Assembly (NCBI GenBank): GCA_020634415.1
Contig: JACKBT010000018.1
Location: 1-64,000, forward strand
DNA: 64,000 nt
Direction: 5' to 3'
Source of the DNA: Ardenticatenaceae bacterium
Lineage (GTDB): Bacteria > Chloroflexota > Anaerolineae > Promineifilales > Promineifilaceae
Position 1 is the first letter of the stretch. The number at the start of each line of letters is the position of its first letter. The position numbers and the translations under genes were made by a program. Shown piece by piece: positions 1 to 7,488 of this stretch. The notes under the pieces were generated by a model, which worked only from the letters and a program-made list of their open reading frames with translations, was not told the origin of the DNA and ran no database searches.

Positions 1-1434
1 GCTGTTGTTGAGGGGCAGGTCTGGGTCGGGGATTAAATCGGGATCGAGGAAGGGACCGGCCGTAAACAGGTCCAAATCATCTGTACCCACATCAGCCTCG
101 TGGGGGCCGTGGAAATCATCGGCCGACAGCACGGACAGCATGGCCAGGGGCAGGTAGGTTTGGCTGGCAGCGGGGGCCGCGAGTGGGGCCAATAAACCGG
201 CCAGGGTGTGGGGGGATAAACGGCCGTCTCCATCTGTGCGTTGGCCGCTGGCGATTTGGCGGTAAAGCTGGGCAGCGGCGGCAGCGGGTTGGCCGCTGGC
301 AGCGGCGGCCGATAGGTGGTGCAGGGGGCTGGATTCTAGATAGGCGGCTTCGCCCCAAAAACGGCCGTGTCCCTGGTTGAAGGCTAGTTCGGCCAGCGTG
401 GTTTGCCGCGCTGGGCCATCTTGCAGCACGAGGTCAAAGCGTAGGCGTTCAATGCGCCGCCAGGCTGAAGGGGGCAGGCTGGGCAGGGGTGACGCGGCGG
501 GGATGAGCAGCGCGGGTGTGGTGGCGATGGCCTGGGGCATGAGGGGTGAGGCGAGGGGGCCGCTGTGACGCAGGCTGGTGAGGGCGCAGTAAGCATCGCG
601 GCCATCTGTCAGGCGCAGCCAGAGGATATCATCGGGCTGTAAAGTGGGGCTGTCGTCGCCCCATAGTTCCAGGGTTAGCTGTTCGCCGTCGGGCAGCAGA
701 TCGGCCGTTAGATTGACCAGGGGCACAGCCCCATCGAGGGTCAACCGCCGGACTTCTATGACGGTGGGGGGCGGGCTGGCGAGGGTGGTGTGATTTTGCC
801 AGGTTTGGGCGGCGTGGAGGGTGAGGGTGGTGGTGGTGGGGTTGCTAACGGCCGTTACGGGGAAGAGCCACTGCTGCCCGTCTTCCAGTGTCAGCCGCAG
901 CACATCGCCTACGCTGATGGCTTGGGGGGCGCTGCCGGTTTGCCAGACCAGTTGGTTGCCACCGCTGCTGGTGAAGGCGTTGGTGGGCAGGGGGGTGGGG
1001 CGCAGCCGGGCTGCCAGCCGCAGATTGGCCGACCAGCGGCCCACGGAGGCGGCGCGGACATCGGCCAGCCGTGCCGCGCCAGTGCTGTTGAAGCTGATGA
1101 TGCCGGGTAAGCGCAGCCGGGTGGCTGTGGCCTGATGGCCGGCGACGCGCACGACGTAACAACGCTGCCCGCCATTGGCGAAGAAGGTGGCAACGGCCGT
1201 TGGCAGATGGGCATAGACAAGGCCCTGGCCCTCTGCCCGCGCCAGGGGCAAATCGCCGCCGAAAACAGCCTGGTAGAGGGCAAAGCTGTCTAGGGCTACA
1301 GGTGTGTGCAGCGGCCCTCTTTCGGCGAAGCCGACAAAGGCGGCCACATCCAGCGGCGGCAGTCCCAGGGATGGGCGCGGTGGCGGTGGCAAGAAGTAGA
1401 CACCGGGCAGGCGCAGGGCGGTGGTTGCGGTCAT
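1..1434 (-). CDS. eCIS/phage tail sheath-like protein (C-terminus beyond window)
   Basis: The minus-strand frame stays open from an ATG at 1434 to base 1, giving 478 codons with no stop, so the gene is cut by the window edge. The N-terminus (TALRLPGVYFLPPPPRP, then VAAFVGFAERGPLHTPVAL and a FFANGGQRCYVVRV segment) matches the start of contractile tail sheath proteins: a GVY motif, an AAFVG strand, and a phrase about an added tail being filled with GG..CYVVRV. eCIS loci usually carry two or more sheath paralogues, and this would be the second one after 1946-3922. Its ATG overlaps the tube gene stop by 4 bases (ATGA), so the two are translationally coupled. The middle (about residues 150-330) is a low-similarity beta-rich insertion. 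The sheath-family assignment is good; the exact paralogue is unknown. Confidence 0.75.
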   Translation of the reverse strand, partial: MTATTALRLPGVYFLPPPPRPSLGLPPLDVAAFVGFAERGPLHTPVALDSFALYQAVFGGDLPLARAEGQGLVYAHLPTAVATFFANGGQRCYVVRVAGHQATATRLRLPGIISFNSTGAARLADVRAASVGRWSANLRLAARLRPTPLPTNAFTSSGGNQLVWQTGSAPQAISVGDVLRLTLEDGQQWLFPVTAVSNPTTTTLTLHAAQTWQNHTTLASPPPTVIEVRRLTLDGAVPLVNLTADLLPDGEQLTLELWGDDSPTLQPDDILWLRLTDGRDAYCALTSLRHSGPLASPLMPQAIATTPALLIPAASPLPSLPPSAWRRIERLRFDLVLQDGPARQTTLAELAFNQGHGRFWGEAAYLESSPLHHLSAAAASGQPAAAAAQLYRQIASGQRTDGDGRLSPHTLAGLLAPLAAPAASQTYLPLAMLSVLSADDFHGPHEADVGTDDLDLFTAGPFLDPDLIPDPDLPLNNS

Positions 1435-1886
1435 CAGGCCAGGTCAATCCGCTCACAGGCCAGGGTCACTTCTTCAACGGCGACATCTGTGCCTTTGCCG
1501 TTGAGTGAGGGGCCGGTGTATTTGGTGATGCGGGCGTTGGTCAGTTTCCATTCCATGGCTACGGTGGTGCGGTCTTCGCTGAGGAGTTGGATGGTGACGT
1601 TGCGCAGGGCTTCTTGGGAGCCATTGCGGACATCGTTGAGCCAGGCGTAGAGGTCGAGCGCACCAATGAGGCCGCGCTTGAGGGTGACATCGGGCACTTT
1701 GTACATGCCGGTGATTTTGCGGGGGGCGTTGTCGCGCTCGTTGCCGTTGCGATATTCGGCGACGGTGATTTCCATGCCCAGGCCGCTGACTTCTTGGAAG
1801 CCTGCCTGGACGCTGTTGGCATCGCCGGTGCCGAGGTCTACGAGGAAGTTAAATTGACTATAGGGGCGTTCGCGTAATTCTGCCAT
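1434..1886 (-). CDS. eCIS inner tube protein (T4 gp19-like)
   Basis: A 150-aa protein of the phage T4 gp19/Afp1 tube family, which stacks as hexamers to form the inner tube inside the contractile sheath. Family hallmarks are visible: the start PYSQFNFLVDLGTGDANSV, then QEVSGLGMEITVAEYRNGN, then a KVPDVTLKRGLIG segment and a C-terminal VTLACERIDLA strand. The length is typical for the family (about 140-170 aa). The start is preceded by AAGGAGAAAG. It lies 59 bases after the sheath gene and overlaps the next sheath-like gene by 4 bases, as in an operon. Location in assembled particles is cytoplasmic until release. Very secure family call. Confidence 0.95.
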   Translation of the reverse strand: MAELRERPYSQFNFLVDLGTGDANSVQAGFQEVSGLGMEITVAEYRNGNERDNAPRKITGMYKVPDVTLKRGLIGALDLYAWLNDVRNGSQEALRNVTIQLLSEDRTTVAMEWKLTNARITKYTGPSLNGKGTDVAVEEVTLACERIDLA

Positions 1887-1945
1887 GAGGCTTTCTCCTT
1901 AGGGTGATTGGTTGGGGTGGGATGGGTGAACCAATCACGGGCAAA

Positions 1946-3922
1946 TTAGCTGCGGCGATCGGCCGTCCATTGGCCGATGCGGAAGATGACAAATTCGGCG
2001 GGGCGCAGGGGGGCTACACCGATGAGGCAGATGAGACGGCCGTTGTCCAGGTCGTTTTGGGTCATGGTGGAGCGATCACAGCGCACAAAGTAGGCTTCTT
2101 CGGGCTTGCGGCCTAGCAGACGGCCCGATTTCCATTCGTTGAACAGAAAATCGTCAATGGTGCGCCGGACGTTGGCCCAAAGTTCATCGCCGTTGCTTTC
2201 AAAGACGGCAAATTGGGTGCCGAGTTCGATGGAGCGTTCCAGATAGGCGAAGTAGCGGCGCAAGTTGACGTATTTCCATTCGCTGTCGGAACTGATGGTG
2301 CGAGCACCCCATAAACGGTAGCCACGCCCCTCGAAAAAGCGGAAGCAGTTGATGCCTTCGGGGTTGAGGACATCTTGTTGGGCTTTGTTGAGCAGGAACT
2401 CGAAGCCGATAGCCAGCCGCACTACTTCGTTGGCCGGGGCTTTTTGCACACCTTTTTCCACATCGTTGCGGGCGTAGATGCCGGTTACAAAGCCGCTGGG
2501 GGGCAGGTTCAATTCTTCGCCTGTGAGGGGATCGAGGATGGTGACCCAGGGGTAGTAGAGGGCGGCGTGTTTGGAATCTACCTGGCTGCGGTAGGCGCGG
2601 ACTTCGGACATGGCCTGGCCGTCGGCGGCGTCGAGGACGGCGATGCGGTAACGCATTCGCTCGGCGTGGGCGATGAGGTGGCGGGTGATTTGGGCGGCAT
2701 CTACGGCGTAGCCGTTGCCAGCCCCGGCGGAGTAGCCGGGGGCGGCTACCATGGCGATTTCTTCCAGGTCTTCCAGGGTACGCAGGCCGCTTTTTTGGCC
2801 GTTGGCGGCGCCATCCAACCCTTCATAGTCGCTGGCTTCGGGGCGAAGGCCGTCGTTGCCGCCGCTGAGGATGACGGTTAGCTGGCGGGCGGTGGTGCTG
2901 GCGCTGTCGTCGCCGAGGGTGTCGAGGATGGAGAGGCCGGTGACGGGGTGGGGGCGTTCCATGAGTAAACGGCCGATTTGCGGGCCACTCATATTATCGG
3001 GTGATGCTTGGAGGCTGAAGGGGATGGTGAGGGCTTGGCGACGGCTGGTTAGTTCGGCGGCAAAAAGGCGGCTGAGGGCGCGGGGATGGGCGGGGTGGAA
3101 GGAGAGGTTTTGCCGGGATTCTAGGCGTGGTACGCGGCCAGGGAAGGTGATCTCGACATCAACGGTGATGATGCGGATTTCGTCCAGGTCGGGGTCGAGA
3201 TCGCTTAATTCGACATCGGCACCTGTTTCGGGGTGGAAGCGCCAGGTGTTTTGGTTGGTGGTGTCGTTGAAGTAGCGTTCGGCCCAGTAGAGGGTGCCGC
3301 TGCCGGGCAGGCTGGTTAAATCGGCAATCCAGACGAGATCGTGAGGGACGGCGCCGCGTAATACGGCCGTTTGGGGGCCGGTCAGGTCGGTGGGGTCGAG
3401 GGGAACACCGGCGAGGGCATTTTGGCTGGCGCGGACGGTGAAGGTGACTTGCACGTTGCCGCCGCTGCCTGGATAGCGTGCCCGCAGTAAAAGGTGGGGC
3501 GTGGGTGAAACGGCAGTGGTGGGGACGGTGGCGCGGGCGTGGCCGTCTGACCAGAGATCGCCGGATAGGAGTACGGCCGGTTGGGCTGTTGTGGGGGGGT
3601 AGGGGTCTTGGCGGGCGTTGTAAACGCGGGAGACGTAAAGGCGTTTGCCGCCTTCTTCAAAGAAGGCCCGTACAGCGTGGGCCAGGTAATTGGCGGTGGC
3701 GGGCTGGGCGACACTGCTGTCATCGGCGAAGGTGAGCTGATCTAGACTGCCGTAGATGCGTTCAAAATCGGCGAAGCTGGTGAGCAGTTCTGGTTCGCCG
3801 CTGACGGGGCCAAAACGGGTGGGGCCGACGAAGCCGCAGGTGCTGGTGCTGACGCCTTCTATGCTTTTGGCGCGGTAGCTGACTTCTTCGATGTAGACTC
3901 CTGGAGCAAGATATTCGGGCAT
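1946..3922 (-). CDS. eCIS tail sheath protein
   Basis: A 658-aa contractile tail sheath subunit. The N-terminus (PEYLAPGVYIEEVSYRAKS, IEGVSTSTCGFVGPTRFGP) and the C-terminus (GFEFLLNKAQQDVLNPEGI, then RTISSDSEWKYVNLRRYF, then a DDFLFNEWKSGRLLG segment) are both characteristic. The C-terminal part forms the conserved handshake region of Afp/PVC sheaths; the middle (about residues 120-380) is the variable surface domain. A GGGAGGA ribosome site lies just upstream of the ATG. The gene follows the unknown 284-aa gene by 27 bases and precedes the tube gene. Sheath contraction drives the tube through a target membrane. Its length is at the upper end for eCIS sheaths (often 350-700 aa). Confidence 0.95.
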   Translation of the reverse strand: MPEYLAPGVYIEEVSYRAKSIEGVSTSTCGFVGPTRFGPVSGEPELLTSFADFERIYGSLDQLTFADDSSVAQPATANYLAHAVRAFFEEGGKRLYVSRVYNARQDPYPPTTAQPAVLLSGDLWSDGHARATVPTTAVSPTPHLLLRARYPGSGGNVQVTFTVRASQNALAGVPLDPTDLTGPQTAVLRGAVPHDLVWIADLTSLPGSGTLYWAERYFNDTTNQNTWRFHPETGADVELSDLDPDLDEIRIITVDVEITFPGRVPRLESRQNLSFHPAHPRALSRLFAAELTSRRQALTIPFSLQASPDNMSGPQIGRLLMERPHPVTGLSILDTLGDDSASTTARQLTVILSGGNDGLRPEASDYEGLDGAANGQKSGLRTLEDLEEIAMVAAPGYSAGAGNGYAVDAAQITRHLIAHAERMRYRIAVLDAADGQAMSEVRAYRSQVDSKHAALYYPWVTILDPLTGEELNLPPSGFVTGIYARNDVEKGVQKAPANEVVRLAIGFEFLLNKAQQDVLNPEGINCFRFFEGRGYRLWGARTISSDSEWKYVNLRRYFAYLERSIELGTQFAVFESNGDELWANVRRTIDDFLFNEWKSGRLLGRKPEEAYFVRCDRSTMTQNDLDNGRLICLIGVAPLRPAEFVIFRIGQWTADRRS

Positions 3923-3949
3923 GGGTATCCTCCCTTTGCAAAATAATGG

Positions 3950-4804
3950 TTATGGGCCGGGACTGACCCATAAGGTGGACAGGGGGCTGGTGTGCAGTAC
4001 CAGTTCTTGACCATAGATGAGGGTAAATGTGAGTTGGGGAACGGCCGTGCCGCTGGTGGTGGGCCAGAGGGTGGCGGCTGTTTGGGCAAATAGGCTGTTG
4101 AGCGTGGGCAGGGATGTGCCGGACAGCACCGTTTGGGCGGTTGGCTCGTAACGGGCGCGTAGGGTGACTGTCCACTGCTGCTCGGACAGGGGTGGGCCGC
4201 CAGGCGGGGAAGTGCCCGGCGTGCTGGTAAAAGGGGGGTAGGGGAAGAGGAGGGTGGCTATGCCTCGTGCATCGCTGAAGCCGTACCAGGTTTGACCGAG
4301 GAGTTCGGCTTCGAGGACGGCGAAGGCGGCGGGTTGGGGGCTGTTGGCCTGGACTAATTGGGTGCGCAGGACGGCTAATCCGGGGGCAGTGGGCCGGGTG
4401 GGGGCGGAGAAGAGGTAGAAGCCGGGGTGGGCGGGGGCGGGGGGGCTGGTGGGAACGGCCGTGGGGAAGATGCCTAAATAGGGCAGGGGCAAATCTACGG
4501 TAAAGACGGTGGGGAAGTAGCGCTGCTGGCTGTCGGTGATGGTAATAACGAAGCGGGTTCTATCGCCAGGGGAGGCGGCTAATGCTTCTGCACCGGTGGC
4601 TTGTTCCCAGCGGCGCATACCGGGCAAGTGATGAAAGGCGTAGATGCTGGAGCGGGTCGGGGTGGCGGTGGTCAGCCGGTTGGGCTGATCCAGCGGCCAG
4701 GCGGTTACAGATAGGCCGTCTGTGATTTGCTTATCCAGGATGGCATCCCAAAAGCGGATGCCTAGGAGGGTGAAGGTGGTAAGGGTTTCGAGCGGGGGTA
4801 ACAT
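3950..4804 (-). CDS. eCIS-locus protein of unknown function, beta-rich
   Basis: A 284-aa protein that I cannot assign to a named family. The first 110 residues (LGIRFWDAILDKQITDGLSV, then VITITDSQQRYFPTVFTVD and LPLPYLGIFPT) read like a transthyretin or carboxypeptidase-regulatory-like beta sandwich. Proline-rich stretches follow (around residues 120-140 and 205-220). It sits 7 bases downstream of the DUF4255 gene and 27 bases upstream of the sheath gene, inside the eCIS operon, so a structural or accessory role in the particle is inferred from position only. No signal peptide or membrane segment is seen. Confidence 0.7.
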   Translation of the reverse strand: MLPPLETLTTFTLLGIRFWDAILDKQITDGLSVTAWPLDQPNRLTTATPTRSSIYAFHHLPGMRRWEQATGAEALAASPGDRTRFVITITDSQQRYFPTVFTVDLPLPYLGIFPTAVPTSPPAPAHPGFYLFSAPTRPTAPGLAVLRTQLVQANSPQPAAFAVLEAELLGQTWYGFSDARGIATLLFPYPPFTSTPGTSPPGGPPLSEQQWTVTLRARYEPTAQTVLSGTSLPTLNSLFAQTAATLWPTTSGTAVPQLTFTLIYGQELVLHTSPLSTLWVSPGP

Positions 4805-4811
4805 GTTTGGT

Positions 4812-5408
4812 TTAGGGTGAGGCTGTGTTGGCGTTGTGGTAGTGGGTGGTGCGCTCTTGGATGGGTTGGCCTTGGCTGAGTGGCTGGGTGGATTCGAGGC
4901 GAATGCTGCGAGCGACGTAGGGGACGGAGAGGCGGTAGGTGCTTTGGGGCAGCATTTCCCAGACGCGCAGCAGGTCTTCGTTGCTTAAATCGGTAAGGGA
5001 TATTTCTACGGTTTCGTCGGGGTGGAAAACGTCGGGGAGGACGGTGTTGAGGAGGCCGATGGGCAGGATGGGGTGGTCTTCGAGGGTGCGCAGCATCCAG
5101 CCGGCGATGGTGTGTTGCAGGGAGGCGGTTTTGCCCCAGGTGGTGAGGAGGAAGTAGAGGTTGACGGGTAGGCGGGTTTGATAGCGCTGTCCGTTGGTGT
5201 TTATGCGGCCGGTAGGGATGCGGTGTGTGCCGTCGGGCAGAATGCGGTAGAGGAAGAGGGAGATGCCAGCTTCCATGGGGGCGGCAAAATCACTGGCACT
5301 GTAGACGAGGAATTCGAGTTCGTTGTTGAAGTCGTTGGGATCGTAGTTGGAGCGCAGCATGTAGACGACTGATTCACAAACGGCCGTTATTGCCCGAAAG
5401 TTAGCCAT
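4812..5408 (-). CDS. DUF4255 / Pvc16-type eCIS cap or sheath-terminator protein
   Basis: A 198-aa protein with the DUF4255 (Pvc16 N-terminal) pattern: an N-terminal helix RAITAVCESVVYMLRSNY, then a strand LEFLVYSASDFAAPMEAGIS with the typical LFLYRI, PVNLYFLLTTWG, and a C-terminal VPYVARSIRLES strand. In Afp/PVC particles this family caps the tube-sheath end. DUF4255 is one of the most reliable eCIS markers. Its ATG overlaps the stop of the 76-aa gene by one base (TAATG), implying translational coupling. The call is secure at family level. Confidence 0.9.
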   Translation of the reverse strand: MANFRAITAVCESVVYMLRSNYDPNDFNNELEFLVYSASDFAAPMEAGISLFLYRILPDGTHRIPTGRINTNGQRYQTRLPVNLYFLLTTWGKTASLQHTIAGWMLRTLEDHPILPIGLLNTVLPDVFHPDETVEISLTDLSNEDLLRVWEMLPQSTYRLSVPYVARSIRLESTQPLSQGQPIQERTTHYHNANTASP

Positions 5409-5638
5409 TATCTCTCCGAAAGGGGTGAGTCGTTCTTGCCTGAGTCTTTGAAGCTTTTTTCAAGTAAATAGGGTTGGATAAAGCGGGAAATATCATCAAG
5501 ACTTTGCAGATAATTCCGTTTACCGCTGATGACGTGGGTAATGTGACCACGCCAAATATCATTTTCATCCTCGCCGAGGTCTTCTTCAGACCAGATTCTG
5601 ATAACAAAGGAATGATTCTTATCTTCGAATAGTTCCAT
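5408..5638 (-). CDS. small conserved-type protein leading the eCIS operon
   Basis: A 76-aa acidic protein (start MELFEDKNHSFVIRIWSEE, then WRGHITHVISGKRNYL and DDISRFIQPYLLEKS). The pattern of an IRIW strand, a WRG.I.HV.SG+R strand pair and an F.-I.PYL helix resembles short proteins often encoded next to SARP regulators and eCIS genes in Chloroflexota and Actinomycetota; this is from memory, not a search. It is the first gene of the operon and its stop overlaps the next ATG. Function unknown; it could be a small regulator or chaperone. Confidence 0.65.
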   Translation of the reverse strand: MELFEDKNHSFVIRIWSEEDLGEDENDIWRGHITHVISGKRNYLQSLDDISRFIQPYLLEKSFKDSGKNDSPLSER

Positions 5639-5708
5639 GATGTGATTGTGTCACATGGTCACTCATGAAATAGTGCCACTTCACTGTTTCATGACTTGTA
5701 TGAGCGGC

Positions 5709-5766
5709 AGTATAAACGGCCGTGTATCTTGGGCTGTTTCTGGTGTGTATCTTGGGCTGTTTCTGG
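5709..5766 (-). promoter_or_regulatory. Direct-repeat operator plus -10 box of the eCIS operon (candidate SARP target)
   Basis: Two perfect 22-bp copies of GTGTATCTTGGGCTGTTTCTGG (plus strand, 5722-5743 and 5745-5766) recur with a 23-bp period. Read on the minus strand they end 7 bases before TATACT (5714-5709), a good -10 box, 71 bases upstream of the first eCIS ATG. SARP activators are known to bind direct repeats that replace the -35 region about 8 bp from the -10. The 23-bp period is close to two helical turns. A SARP gene lies immediately upstream. The repeats are seen directly; the regulatory role is inferred. Confidence 0.6.
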
Positions 5767-5770
5767 CACA

Positions 5771-5788
5771 AGAAGCAGGGCAGCTTCT
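5771..5788. terminator. Short hairpin after the SARP gene
   Basis: AGAAGC (5771-5776) pairs with GCTTCT (5783-5788) around a 6-base loop, 28 bases past the SARP stop. There is no clear U-run, so it may be a weak or Rho-assisted terminator. Confidence 0.3.
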
Positions 5789-5815
5789 GCCTGCTGTATG
5801 CAGGATGAGCGCGGT

Positions 5816-6745
5816 TTAATCTGAACCGTTGATGACCGATTCGACTTTCTCGATCTCCTGCTGCGTCTGTTCTTGAAGATGGGTGAGCGTCATTTGCAGG
5901 TGTTTGAGCTGCGTTAAGGTTTTCTCCAGAGTAGGTGTGGCTGCGGGGGGGGTGTGGTCTGGGGCAGTTAGCTCCGCAGATGATTTACCCAGGCAGTCGG
6001 CCCTTATTTTGTGGTAGAGGGCAATGGTCGAATCGGCCGGTTGGACGGCGAGTTCTTTGGTCAAGGCCTCCGCACAGCGGTCATATTGGCGCAGGGCTTC
6101 AGTGCGATTGCCAGTGAGATAATAGAGACGCATCAGGCGGCGGTGTGTGTGTTCTCGGGCATAATCGTGTCGTAGAATTTCAGTGGCGTAGTTAATGGCT
6201 TGTTTATACGCTTTTTGGGATTCGCTGTAACGTATTAAACTATCGAGTATGCCTAAGTACATATATTGAAATCGCTCACGTTCAAAAATACACCAGTCTT
6301 GATACCAGCCTTCTAGCAAATCGCCTTTGTATAGGGGGACGACTTCTTGTAAAAACTGGGCTGTTTCTAGGGATAGTTTTGACTTGGCGGGGGAGCGGAT
6401 TAATTTATAAGCTTGTTCAAAGATGCCCACATCTAGCCAGAAATCGGCCTCGTGGTTTAAGCGTATCCAATCTGGTTCAATCAAAAAGAGATCGGTGGGG
6501 ATGTGGTAGTTTTCAAAGGCTGTCTGGAGCTGCCACAAGACTTTGCTCAAATAACGTTTCGATTGATGGGTTGTGTTGTCGCACCAGAGGAGGGCTGCCA
6601 GTTTTTCACGATGGTGGGCTTGCTGACGATAGAGGAGCAGGTAACAAAATAGTTCTTGAACTTTGAGGGCATCAAAGCCATCAATGGTTTGCTGTTCGCA
6701 TTGCGCACAAAACTTGCCAAATAGAGAAATCTTTAGCTGATTCAT
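5816..6745 (-). CDS. SARP-family transcriptional activator (BTAD), likely eCIS regulator
   Basis: A regulator of about 309 aa. The N-terminal winged-helix (LKISLFGKFCAQCEQQTIDG, then KVQELFCYLLLYRQQAHHRE, KLAALLW and SKRYLSKVLWQLQ) and the following bacterial transcriptional activation domain (YKGDLLEGWYQDWCIFERE, YARE.THRRLMRLYYLTGNR, TEALRQYDRC) are classic SARP features. The last 35 residues form a heptad-like helix (QLKHLQMTLTHLQEQTQQ), a possible dimerisation coil. The ATG at 6745 is chosen because GTGAGGTG lies 5 bases upstream; a TTG at 6766 would add 7 residues. It is co-oriented with, and 177 bases upstream of, the eCIS operon, whose promoter carries direct repeats of the kind SARPs bind. 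Contains a Cys-rich spot (CAQCEQ). Confidence 0.88.
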   Translation of the reverse strand: MNQLKISLFGKFCAQCEQQTIDGFDALKVQELFCYLLLYRQQAHHREKLAALLWCDNTTHQSKRYLSKVLWQLQTAFENYHIPTDLFLIEPDWIRLNHEADFWLDVGIFEQAYKLIRSPAKSKLSLETAQFLQEVVPLYKGDLLEGWYQDWCIFERERFQYMYLGILDSLIRYSESQKAYKQAINYATEILRHDYAREHTHRRLMRLYYLTGNRTEALRQYDRCAEALTKELAVQPADSTIALYHKIRADCLGKSSAELTAPDHTPPAATPTLEKTLTQLKHLQMTLTHLQEQTQQEIEKVESVINGSD

Positions 6746-7050
6746 ATAGCACCTCACAGGGAGCAAACTTACCGTTGGGTGGGGGAGGGTTGTGAGGGCG
6801 ATGACGAGTGTTTTGGGGTTCAGGTTAGGCTCACACTTCGACCTAAGCGCAACGGTAAAGCCATGTGGTCCTGATGACCTTCAAGGTAGCTTATTGTAGA
6901 CGATGCCCACAATAAAATGATTTACATGATTGCAGTATAGTGGTTGGGCGTTGATCCTTCGTTGATTGGGGTGCTTTGTTTTTGATGCCTTGAAGTAGGC
7001 GTTCGTTTATAACTTGGAGACTGGAGATTGGAGACTGGAGATTGGTTTTC
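6746..7050. other. Intergenic stretch with degenerate GGAGATTGG repeat arm
   Basis: No gene supported. It holds one unpaired arm of the dispersed GGAGACTGGAGATTGG repeat (about 7009-7046), directly abutting the MITE-like element. The open frame at 6891-7139 is built from repeat DNA and is not considered a gene. Confidence 0.5.
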
Positions 7051-7158
7051 CTAGCAGTTTGTCGGAGAACCCCAATTTGTAGCCGCGAAATCCCTTTCGC
7101 GCTCGGGGAACGCGGTAAGGATACCGCGCCTACGGTCACTTTTCCGACAGCCTGCTAG
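7051..7158 (-). repeat. 108-bp MITE-like element, copy A
   Basis: Starts CTAGCAGTTTGTCGGAGAA and ends TTTTCCGACAGCCTGCTAG, so the ends are imperfect inverted repeats of about 19 bp bounded by CTAG. Two internal hairpins are visible (CGCGAAATCCCTTTCGCG and CGCGGTAAGGATACCGCG). Copy B (10803-10910) is the reverse complement with only two mismatches by eye. No transposase is encoded, as expected for a MITE. The left-hand gene (7155-7355) takes its TAG stop from the element end. Confidence 0.8.
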
Positions 7159-7355
7159 TCGCCAGTTAAAGCGCCTCTATTGTCCGGTGATGGTTCCGCT
7201 AAATTGGTTAGGATGTAGCGCAAGGCTTCTTGTTCTGTGGCAAAGTGGCGCACTTCGTTTGTTTGCGCATTGGTCAGGGTGGTGCGCCAATAGGTCTGGT
7301 TATCATGCCGCTCAAAGCGGATGAGATAGGCCTGGTACTGATTGTTTTTGATCAT
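7155..7355 (-). CDS. small hypothetical protein (66 aa) ending in a MITE
   Basis: A 66-aa basic protein (MIKNNQYQAYLIRFERHDNQ, YWRTTLTNAQTNEVRHF, ATEQEALRYILTNL). The pattern of a YLIR..R.D....WR..L....T.E...F start followed by a helix LRYI suggests a small alpha/beta fold seen beside SARP-type genes, but I cannot name a family. It is divergent from the 1056-aa regulator with 133 bases between the starts. Its stop codon TAG (7157-7155) is the CTAG end of the MITE copy A, so the last residues may differ from the ancestral protein. No clear ribosome site. Confidence 0.55.
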   Translation of the reverse strand: MIKNNQYQAYLIRFERHDNQTYWRTTLTNAQTNEVRHFATEQEALRYILTNLAEPSPDNRGALTGD

Positions 7356-7428
7356 GTTGGTATTAGGCTCGGCCAGGTTTTAGGGTGATTCGGGTTTGCT
7401 TGTTTATCATGTTGGTGATTGTAAGGAA

Positions 7429-7448
7429 GGGGCGTTATACGGCCGTTA
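7429..7448. repeat. 20-mer shared with the 24299 intergenic region
   Basis: GGGGCGTTATACGGCCGTTA occurs here, 41 bases upstream of the 7489 start, and again at 24299-24318, 43 bases upstream of the giant-protein start. It contains the ACGGCCGT palindrome. It may be a shared regulatory or repeat sequence. Confidence 0.5.
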
Positions 7449-7474
7449 CACCGCATCCTCTGAGCCAAATTTGT

Positions 7475-7480
7475 TATAAT
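7475..7480 (+). promoter_or_regulatory. -10 box giving a probably leaderless mRNA
   Basis: A perfect TATAAT ends 8 bases before the ATG at 7489, with no ribosome site between. Transcription would start within a base or two of the ATG, so the message is likely leaderless. This also fixes the start codon. Confidence 0.6.
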
Positions 7481-7488
7481 CCGTTGGC

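Noticed and set aside
845..1456. 203-aa open frame on the minus strand at the eCIS edge
   Set aside because: It is out of frame with the sheath-like coding sequence that runs from 1434 to base 1 and has Pro/Arg/Ala-rich shadow composition.
6891..7139. 82-aa minus-strand open frame
   Set aside because: Made entirely of MITE and GGAGATTGG repeat DNA.
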